Assembly: GCA_030626085.1 (NCBI GenBank)
Contig: DAOUPQ010000092.1
Location: 1 to 7,355, forward strand
DNA from: Flavobacteriia bacterium
GTDB taxonomy: Bacteria > Bacteroidota > Bacteroidia > Flavobacteriales > Flavobacteriaceae
Direction of reading: 5' to 3'
Length of the DNA stretch: 7,355 bases
Below, in pieces: positions 1-5,121 of this stretch. The position numbers were made by a program, and so were the translations under genes. Positions within the stretch are counted from its first letter, which is position 1. Each line of letters opens with the position of its first letter. The notes under the pieces are model-generated. The model was not told the origin of the DNA and did no database searches. It saw only the letters and a list, made by a program, of their open reading frames with translations.

Positions 1-60
1 TCCTTGTAAATTTGCTTTACTTTTTTTAACATAAAACAATAAACTAAACGAATTTTTCAT
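1..60 (-). CDS. Tyrosine recombinase (site-specific integrase), N-terminus only, cut by window edge
   Basis: Reading leftward from an ATG at 60-58, the 20 codons present begin MKNSFSLLFYVKK and continue SKANLQG. This matches, from memory, the opening beta-strand of the arm-DNA-binding domain found at the start of Bacteroidota tyrosine recombinases (the family of ICE, transposon and phage integrases), where a short basic stretch precedes the strands that grip arm-type sites. An in-frame TAA at 75-73 means that ATG is the first possible ATG start. The catalytic domain (R-H-R-Y) lies outside the window and cannot be judged. The gene is transcribed away from the 3' end of tRNA-Arg, about 235 bp off, with repeats between, as expected for an integrase beside its attachment site. 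A purine-rich AAAGAGA sits 10-16 bases upstream of the start. The family call rests on only 20 residues. Confidence 0.72.
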   Translation of the reverse strand, partial: MKNSFSLLFYVKKSKANLQG

Positions 61-118
61 AATCAGGTCTCTTTAAAGGGTTAATATACAAAATATTTAA
101 GACACCTTTCAGCTGTAA

Positions 119-132
119 TGATATTAATATCA
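119..132. promoter_or_regulatory. 14-bp perfect palindrome TGATATTAATATCA
   Basis: This is an uninterrupted 14-bp palindrome in the leader between the recombinase start and the GGTCAC cluster, about 60 bp upstream of the recombinase ATG. Its size and position fit a dimeric repressor or excisionase site, but an AT-rich palindrome of this length could also occur by chance. No TAnnTTTG box with a good upstream partner was found for the recombinase; the nearest is an imperfect TATTTTG at 89-95 on the minus strand. Confidence 0.3.
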
Positions 133-140
133 GTTTTTTA

Positions 141-194
141 CACCTAAATAGGTGACCTATTTAAAATTTCTGAAAAGGTCACCGTATAGGTCAC
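141..194. repeat. Cluster of GGTCAC inverted/direct repeats upstream of the recombinase
   Basis: The hexamer GGTCAC occurs three times within 54 bp: on the minus strand at 152-157 and on the plus strand at 177-182 and 189-194, the last two 12 bp apart. Copy one lies in a dyad of 7-bp arms (AAATAGG/CCTATTT, 146-162, 3-bp centre) that overlaps a second dyad (CACCT/AGGTG, 141-154). Copies one and three also form a longer inverted pair (GTGACCTAT 152-160 with ATAGGTCAC 186-194). Such layered repeats next to an integrase start are typical of arm-type recombinase sites, excisionase sites or the operator of the integrase promoter; the sequence cannot tell these apart. Confidence 0.6.
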
Positions 195-200
195 TTTAAG

Positions 201-232
201 ATTGTTAATTGTTGCTAATTTTGGCACTGCCA
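201..232. repeat. Tandem 10-mers plus TGGCA-n-TGCCA dyad near tRNA 3' end
   Basis: Two adjacent 10-mers, ATTGTTAATT (201-210) and GTTGCTAATT (211-220), match at 8 of 10 positions. They are followed at once by an 11-bp dyad TGGCA-C-TGCCA (222-232). They lie between the tRNA terminator and the GGTCAC cluster, inside the likely attachment region. They may be further protein-binding sites of the recombination complex; this rests on position and repetition only. Confidence 0.3.
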
Positions 233-238
233 CAAACA

Positions 239-273
239 AAAAATCCCGTAAACATTGAGTTTACAGAATTTTT
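239..273 (-). terminator. Intrinsic terminator after tRNA-Arg
   Basis: Read on the minus strand, 15-nt arms (273-259 and 253-239) pair around a 5-nt loop (TCAAT). A perfect GTAAAC/GTTTAC core is extended by G-T wobbles and an A/T tract, and the 3' arm ends in six T residues (243-238). It begins 22 bp beyond the tRNA 3' end, so it most probably ends the tRNA transcript. It also insulates the recombinase region from yqeY/tRNA read-through. Confidence 0.72.
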
Positions 274-295
274 GTTAATATTGATAAGTAAATAG

Positions 296-320
296 TGACC
301 CCGACAGGATTCAAACCTGT
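296..320. other. Candidate attachment (att) core in the tRNA-Arg 3' end
   Basis: Tyrosine recombinases that target tRNA genes usually cross over in the T arm/acceptor 3' half and restore an intact tRNA. Here the recombinase gene and a repeat-rich region face the 3' end of this tRNA, so its 3' half is the best guess for the crossover. The bounds given (T-arm to discriminator) are approximate. The last acceptor bases, discriminator and next base spell GGTCAC on the minus strand (300-295), the hexamer that also recurs at 152-194. The matching distal repeat would lie left of the window and is not visible. Confidence 0.35.
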
Positions 321-369
321 AACCCTCAGAGCCGAAATCTGATGCGCTATTCAATTGCGCCACGGGGCC
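296..369 (-). tRNA. tRNA-Arg, anticodon TCG
   Basis: A complete 74-nt cloverleaf reads on the minus strand. The acceptor stem GGCCCCG pairs with CGGGGTC (one G-T), discriminator A at 296; the D stem is GCGC/GCGC, anticodon stem TCAGA/TCTGA with loop TTTCGGC, variable loop GGGTT, and T stem ACAGG/CCTGT. Anticodon TCG reads CGA and probably other CGN codons. The known arginine identity positions A20, C35 and G36 are present. CCA is not encoded, so it must be added after transcription. The D loop (AATTGAATA) has A at position 19 where G is nearly invariant, and the T loop (TTTGAAT) has T at 56 where C is nearly invariant; the two changes together would form A19-U56 in place of the G19-C56 elbow pair. 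It lies 47 bp downstream of yqeY, possibly on the same transcript, with a terminator behind it. Confidence 0.95.
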
Positions 370-416
370 TTGTCATTCCTGAGAAAATGGGAATCTTTAT
401 CTTAATTCTTAATATT

Positions 417-863
417 CTATGATAACAACTCTTTTACTGTTGTAGAAATAGCCTTTCCATCAGCTTTTCCAGCAAGTTGTTTAGACGCCATTCCCATCAC
501 CTTACCCATATCTTTCATTGAGCTTGCTCCGGTTTTTGAAACTATCTCAGTAATCACTTTTTTCAATTCTTCTTTTCCCATTTGTTTTGGTAAAAATTGT
601 TCCAAAACTTTAGCCTGAGCTTTTTCTAGTTCTGATAAATCACTTCTATCTTGTTCATCAAAAATGGCTGCACTGTCTTTTCTTTGCTTTACAAGCTTTT
701 GAACGATCTTCAATTCATCATCTTCACTTAAATCCACACCACTACCATTTGTATTTGCTAATAAAAAAGTCGATTTTAATGCTCTCAATGATTCTAAAGC
801 AATTTTATCCTTCGATTTCATCGCTGCTTTCATCTGACCCATTACTTGTTTTTGAATACTCAT
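417..863 (-). CDS. yqeY: GatB/YqeY domain-containing protein
   Basis: This 148-residue soluble protein has the usual length of the stand-alone YqeY family, which is homologous to the helical C-terminal tail of GatB, the tRNA-binding part of the Asp/Glu-tRNA amidotransferase. Family features seen are LESLRALKS (23-31), QRKDSA (60-65), an acidic helix leading to LEQFLPKQ (87-94), a GASSMKDMGKVM segment (112-123) and GKADGKAIS (132-140) near the C-terminus. Its cellular role is not established; a link to tRNA handling is inferred from the GatB relationship. The ATG at 863 follows a short leader with a TAnnTTTG box at 886-893 and no Shine-Dalgarno sequence. It lies 62 bp downstream of recX on the same strand and 47 bp upstream of tRNA-Arg. 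Family is secure, function is not. Confidence 0.93.
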   Translation of the reverse strand: MSIQKQVMGQMKAAMKSKDKIALESLRALKSTFLLANTNGSGVDLSEDDELKIVQKLVKQRKDSAAIFDEQDRSDLSELEKAQAKVLEQFLPKQMGKEELKKVITEIVSKTGASSMKDMGKVMGMASKQLAGKADGKAISTTVKELLS

Positions 864-885
864 ATCTGTTTTGATTTAAGGCATG

Positions 886-893
886 CAAATATA
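886..893 (-). promoter_or_regulatory. TAnnTTTG (-7) promoter box for yqeY
   Basis: The minus strand reads TATATTTG here, an exact match to the Bacteroidota primary-sigma -7 consensus TAnnTTTG. It ends 22 bp upstream of the yqeY ATG, giving a leader of roughly 15 nt. No clear TTG is present at the -33 distance, so the promoter is only half supported. It gives yqeY, and perhaps tRNA-Arg, a start independent of recX. Confidence 0.55.
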
Positions 894-923
894 CTAAAAA
901 GTATTTATGACCTATCTTTTTAG
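894..923 (-). terminator. Weak AT-rich hairpin after recX
   Basis: CTAAAAAG (894-901) and CTTTTTAG (916-923) are perfect 8-bp arms around a 14-nt loop. It starts 3 bp past the recX stop codon and directly abuts the yqeY -7 box. With only two G-C pairs and no long T tract it is a poor intrinsic terminator. It may instead be an operator over the yqeY promoter, or chance. Confidence 0.3.
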
Positions 924-925
924 AT

Positions 926-1411
926 TTATTTTTTCAGATCAACAATTTCTCTAACAACCTTATAAACCAAATCGTTTTCAAACCCCTTGTAAAATAAAAA
1001 ATTTGTTATTTTTTGGCTTTTTTTATAAGGATTCTTTTCCGTGATAGAATCTCTTTTTTTTATGGCAATTTCTTTTAAAGTTTCCAGATATTCATCAGGG
1101 TCAATTTCATTTAATCCGCTTTTAATATTGTATTCTGAAATATCTCTTATCTTTAATTCACGAATTATACGTTGTTTTCCCCACTTTTTAATTTTAAATT
1201 TTCCTCTCGAAAAACTTTTGGTAAATCGTTCTTCGTTTAAAAAATTGTGTTCCATTAAATGTAAAATAATTACTTCACATGCTTCAGGAATCATACGCAT
1301 TTCAATTAATTTTTTATTAATTTCTTGATGACATCTATCTTGATAGATACAATATATCTCCAATTTTTTTTTCGCTTCTTCTAAAGTAAATGTTAACCTT
1401 TTGTTTTTCAT
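926..1411 (-). CDS. recX: Regulatory protein RecX
   Basis: RecX binds RecA filaments and limits recombinase activity, tuning homologous recombination and the SOS response in the cytoplasm. The 161-residue product is all-helical, with the tandem three-helix repeats of the family. Seen are a first repeat with YQDRCHQEINKKL (23-35), the signature FLNEERFTKSFSRGKFKIKKWG (57-78), then a basic helix QRIIRELKIRD (80-90), and a last repeat ending FLFYKGFENDLVYKVV (138-153). The frame can be extended to a TTG at 1429, but the ATG at 1411 is preferred because family members begin with a short basic MKK-like peptide directly before the first helix. No recA gene is nearby. It is divergent from the secreted-protein gene, with 69 bp between starts, and is followed by yqeY. 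The family call is firm. Confidence 0.93.
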   Translation of the reverse strand: MKNKRLTFTLEEAKKKLEIYCIYQDRCHQEINKKLIEMRMIPEACEVIILHLMEHNFLNEERFTKSFSRGKFKIKKWGKQRIIRELKIRDISEYNIKSGLNEIDPDEYLETLKEIAIKKRDSITEKNPYKKSQKITNFLFYKGFENDLVYKVVREIVDLKK

Positions 1412-1430
1412 TAAATAAATGTAATACAAA

Positions 1431-1446
1431 CAAGAAAATATTCTTG
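1431..1446. promoter_or_regulatory. Dyad CAAGAA-n4-TTCTTG between divergent recX and secreted-protein genes
   Basis: Perfect 6-bp inverted arms surround AATA in the 69-bp gap between the two divergent starts. Just beyond, GAATATTATTTTC (1446-1458) imperfectly repeats the same half-site region in inverted form. A shared operator is possible. I found no exact TAnnTTTG box for either gene here, so the promoter layout is unresolved. Confidence 0.3.
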
Positions 1447-1480
1447 AATATTATTTTCCAAACCCTAAAATTACAATATT

Positions 1481-4400
1481 ATGTTAAAGTATTATATTTT
1501 TTCAATTCTGAATATAACTACATTTTTATTTTATGCCCAAACAACAACTATAACCAAACAAAGTTTTGAAACTAATGGAGATACTTGGCAAGTTACTTTT
1601 TCAACACCTCCTTGTACAAGAGGTGTCGATTCTTGGAATTATCGAACTGAATTAGGTAATATCACACCAAGTGATGGCGAGCAGTTTTGGGGGATACGAG
1701 ATTTAAATGGAGATTGTGGTAGTTCTGGATTTGAAACAATTATATTAGAAAATTTTGATATCTCATCTTATAGTAATGTAAACTTGACTTTTGACTATTA
1801 TGTATTTGAATATGACAATGGGGATGATATCAAATATGAACTATTTTTTGATAATCAATCTCAAGGAGAGGTTATTTTATTTGAAGGTAATTCTAATTTA
1901 AGTTCGGAAGGATGGGTGACAGAATCAATTTTTATACCGAATTATGTTTCGAATTTAAAACTAAATATTTTAGTTAAACAAAATGGTGATGATGACTATG
2001 CAGCTATTGATAATATTTTACTATCTGGCTCATTATTAATACCTTGTTTAGAATTAATGATCACTGAATACGTAGAAGGAACGTCAAATAATAAATTTAT
2101 TGAAATATACAACCCAACAGATCAAGCTATAAATTTAGATGTTTATAACCTTACAAAATACACAGGCAAAAATGATGATCCTACAGGTAATTTAACCTTA
2201 ACCGGAATTATTGCAGCATACGGAACATATCTTATTGAGAATCAAAATGAAAATTTGAATATTGATGCCGATCTTTCAACTGGCAGTATCTTGAATTTTA
2301 ATGGAGATGATAAAGTTGCTTTAAGAAAAATGGATGAGATTATAGATATAATTGGTGTAATTGGTGATTCAATTGAATTTGCAAAAGATATAACTTTACG
2401 TAGAAAAAGTCATATTCAAAACCCAAATAATCAATATGATGCTAACGAATGGGATATTTATAATACAGATGATGTTTCAGATTTGAATTCACATGTTTCC
2501 GAATGTATGGGGCCAATCCCTGAAATTGAAGTTATTGGTAATTATATTTCGATAACTGATGGATCTGTAACAACTGACTTCTTAAATAATACTTACTTTG
2601 GTGTTGTTGACCCTAATTCTGGAGATACTATAACTAAAGATTTTTTTATTAAAAATACTGGAAATGCAACTCTTGAGATTCTAAATATTGAAATTTTAAA
2701 TAATGATTTTAATGATTTCTCTTTATCAGGAAATACTCCATTTAATATCATAGCAAATGACAGCTTATCAATAACAATAAATTTTTTACCAAGTTCTAAA
2801 GGTTTAAAAACCGCAACAATTCAAATTGATAATAATGATGCTTCTGAAAATCCTTTCAACTTTACTATAAATGCTGAGGCTACTGGAACAACAAACAGTC
2901 CCATAATGATCACACAATATTATGAAGGTGAAGGAAATAATAAATGGATAGAAATAACTAATATTAGCAATGAGATCGTTCCCGAGAATTATTATCTGGC
3001 ATTATTCAGAAATGAAAAAGCAGAGAATCCTATTGGAAAAACACCTAGTAGCAAAACTTTAATCCCTGAACTTTTGCCAAGACAATCTTTAAAATATTGT
3101 TCAACGTTTATTGATGAAAATATAATTTATGCTCAAGACGGTACTGAAATAAAAAATCCGATTTGTAATTTTAACGGAAATGACATCATTGTTATATCAA
3201 CAAATAGTGATGAAAAATGCTGGTTAAACAAAGTTGATATAATAGGCAATAGCAATAATTGGGGAGAAAATATAAGTTTTGTAAGAAAATATGGCTGTAA
3301 AAATGTAGTACCTTCTACAGGATTTAATTTTGGTGATTGGATTGAATATGAAATTATTAACATCAATTCGGCTACGACCGGATATAATCAAAGAATTGGT
3401 GAGCATTATATCGGTTCAACAGTTTTCGAAAATGAAAACTGGAATAATGGTAACCCTGATATTTACAGAAATGTAGAAATTAATGATAATTATTATACAC
3501 AAATAAAAGGAAATTTTGAAACTTGTAACCTGACCATAAACCTAGGAAATAAGCTTGAAGTTGATGCCAATAATTATGTTAGTATCACTAATGATCTAAC
3601 GGTTAATGGAATATTAGAAGTATTAAATGAAGGTTCTTTAATGATGGTCAATAACAGCGGTTCAGTTATTAATAACGGTATTATCAATATTCATAAAACT
3701 ACAACCACTTTAAAAAGACATGATTATACTTATTGGTCATCACCTACTAAAAATTCACAACTTGAAAATGTATTTTCTGATTCTCCACAAAATTCATTTT
3801 ATCAATTTATTACAAATGAATTTAGTGATAATAACAAGGATGAAAATGATGACGATGAGCCTGCTGCCTGGCAAAAAATCAGTGGGATAATGAATCCCGG
3901 AATTGGATATACAGCAATGGCTCCGGATACTGAACCTTTTATAGATCAACAATCGGTAATTTTCGGCGGAGAGGTTAATAATGGTATTATAAATGTGCCT
4001 ATTCAGTTAAGTTCAAAGGATTCGATAGATAGTAACGACTGGAATTTTATAGGAAATCCTTATCCGTCAGTAATAGATGCCAACTTGTTTTTAAATGATT
4101 CTATCAATAAAACTATTTTGGGAGGAAGCGTTTATTTTTGGACACACAATACGGCAAAAACGGGTGATAAATACACTTCAGATGATTATGCGTCATTTGT
4201 TATAGGTACAGGAGGGATAAGAGCTAATAGTAGTGGTGAAATGCCTACATCAAATATTGCTTCCTGTCAGGGCTTTTTTGTGGAAGCTATAAAAGAGGGA
4301 GAAATACGTTATAACAATGAAATGCGTGTAAAGACTCAAAATAATAACTTCTTTAAATCAAATAATTCTAAAGATAATTTGGTACAAGAAAATGATAAGA

Positions 4401-5074
4401 TCTGGTTAAATCTGTATAATGATGAAGGTGCTTTTAGTCAGATTTTAATTGGATTTATCAATGGCGCTAATGAAAGTGTTGAAAGAAAATACGATGCTTT
4501 ACGTTTTAACGGAAATAATTTTATATCATTTTATTCTATTGTTCAAGATAAAAAATTAGCTATTCAAGGTACAAATCCTTTTACGGGAAATGAAAAGATC
4601 AATTTAGGATTTACATCAAAGATCAGAGAATCAATCAGTCTAAAGATTTCCATTGATAGAATGGAGGGTAATATGGATACAAAAGATATTTATCTATACG
4701 ACAAGCTTTTAAACAAAATTCATAATTTAAAAATAGCACCTTATGAATTTGACATGTCTTTAGAAGGATCTTTTGATGATAGATTTATTTTACAATTTAA
4801 TAATACTAGTTTTAATGAAGACGAAGTAATTGTTAATAGTAATCAACTGATCATAAAAAACACTATTGAGCAATTTGAAGTTACAACTTTAAATCAAAAA
4901 ACAATTCATTCAATAAAAGTATATGATCTATTAGGGCGTATTGTTTTAGACAAATTTTCAAAAAAATCAACAGAAATAATTTCAAAAAGAGAATTTCCAA
5001 AAACAGGTGTATATGTAATTCTAGTTAAAATGGAAAACGATATTTACCTCACTAAAAAGTTGATATTTATGTAA
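1481..5074 (+). CDS. Large secreted T9SS substrate with two lamin-tail-like domains and type A sorting tail
   Basis: This 1197-residue exported protein is probably anchored to or released from the cell surface by the type IX secretion system. Residues 1-20 form a Sec signal peptide (YYIFSILNITTFLFYAQ, cleavage after Q20). Residues 25-183 look like a jelly-roll/adhesion domain with a DNGDD loop. Residues 191-340 are a lamin-tail-like domain (LMITEYVEGTSNNKFIEIYN), 346-469 an ASH/choice-of-anchor-type Ig domain (FFIKNTGNATLEI, then LSITINFLPSSKG), and 474-625 a second lamin-tail-like domain (IMITQYYEGEGNNKWIEI). Residues 653-745 are short beta repeats opening WNNGNPD, followed by blocks common in flavobacterial surface proteins: DYTYWSSP (748-755), WNFIGNPYPSVIDAN (854-868) and SCQGFFVEA (928-936). 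The end (about 1110-1197), with IKVYDLLGRIV and GVYVILVK, is the type A sorting domain. No catalytic motif was recognised; adhesion or substrate binding is inferred. It is the only plus-strand gene, with its own downstream terminator. Confidence 0.88.
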   Translation: MLKYYIFSILNITTFLFYAQTTTITKQSFETNGDTWQVTFSTPPCTRGVDSWNYRTELGNITPSDGEQFWGIRDLNGDCGSSGFETIILENFDISSYSNVNLTFDYYVFEYDNGDDIKYELFFDNQSQGEVILFEGNSNLSSEGWVTESIFIPNYVSNLKLNILVKQNGDDDYAAIDNILLSGSLLIPCLELMITEYVEGTSNNKFIEIYNPTDQAINLDVYNLTKYTGKNDDPTGNLTLTGIIAAYGTYLIENQNENLNIDADLSTGSILNFNGDDKVALRKMDEIIDIIGVIGDSIEFAKDITLRRKSHIQNPNNQYDANEWDIYNTDDVSDLNSHVSECMGPIPEIEVIGNYISITDGSVTTDFLNNTYFGVVDPNSGDTITKDFFIKNTGNATLEILNIEILNNDFNDFSLSGNTPFNIIANDSLSITINFLPSSKGLKTATIQIDNNDASENPFNFTINAEATGTTNSPIMITQYYEGEGNNKWIEITNISNEIVPENYYLALFRNEKAENPIGKTPSSKTLIPELLPRQSLKYCSTFIDENIIYAQDGTEIKNPICNFNGNDIIVISTNSDEKCWLNKVDIIGNSNNWGENISFVRKYGCKNVVPSTGFNFGDWIEYEIININSATTGYNQRIGEHYIGSTVFENENWNNGNPDIYRNVEINDNYYTQIKGNFETCNLTINLGNKLEVDANNYVSITNDLTVNGILEVLNEGSLMMVNNSGSVINNGIINIHKTTTTLKRHDYTYWSSPTKNSQLENVFSDSPQNSFYQFITNEFSDNNKDENDDDEPAAWQKISGIMNPGIGYTAMAPDTEPFIDQQSVIFGGEVNNGIINVPIQLSSKDSIDSNDWNFIGNPYPSVIDANLFLNDSINKTILGGSVYFWTHNTAKTGDKYTSDDYASFVIGTGGIRANSSGEMPTSNIASCQGFFVEAIKEGEIRYNNEMRVKTQNNNFFKSNNSKDNLVQENDKIWLNLYNDEGAFSQILIGFINGANESVERKYDALRFNGNNFISFYSIVQDKKLAIQGTNPFTGNEKINLGFTSKIRESISLKISIDRMEGNMDTKDIYLYDKLLNKIHNLKIAPYEFDMSLEGSFDDRFILQFNNTSFNEDEVIVNSNQLIIKNTIEQFEVTTLNQKTIHSIKVYDLLGRIVLDKFSKKSTEIISKREFPKTGVYVILVKMENDIYLTKKLIFM

Positions 5075-5077
5075 AAA

Positions 5078-5109
5078 AAAACCTGCTATTGTTTTCAACA
5101 GCAGGTTTT
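5078..5109. terminator. Bidirectional intrinsic terminator between convergent genes
   Basis: AAAACCTGCT (5078-5087) pairs perfectly with AGCAGGTTTT (5100-5109), and inner TTG/CAA (5089-5091, 5096-5098) shortens the loop to TTTT. On the minus strand the stem runs into nine T residues (5081-5073), a strong terminator for rng. On the plus strand only four T residues follow the G-C part, so it is weaker for the secreted-protein gene. The hairpin starts 3 bp after the plus-strand stop (5072-5074), and its far edge is 12 bp from the rng stop codon, so one element serves both genes. Confidence 0.88.
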
Positions 5110-5121
5110 AATGATATATTA

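Noticed and set aside
141..194. CRISPR-like array from the GGTCAC repeats
   Set aside because: The repeat unit is six to nine bases, orientations are mixed and spacers are 6-20 bp, so it does not match CRISPR architecture.
375..394. ATTCC/GGAAT hairpin between yqeY and tRNA-Arg
   Set aside because: The stem is only five base pairs with a 10-nt loop and no T tract, too weak to call a terminator; yqeY and the tRNA may share a transcript.
1041..1328. Open 95-codon frame on the plus strand opposite recX
   Set aside because: It lies wholly inside recX on the other strand and has no recognisable features; it is a shadow of the AT-rich coding sequence.
1412..1429. TTG start extending recX by six residues
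   Set aside because: The ATG at 1411 gives the usual family N-terminus and needs no rare start codon; the extension MYYIYL adds nothing conserved.
3133..3406. Two overlapping minus-strand open frames inside the secreted-protein gene
   Set aside because: Both sit antisense within a long well-supported coding region whose domains run through this part without a break.
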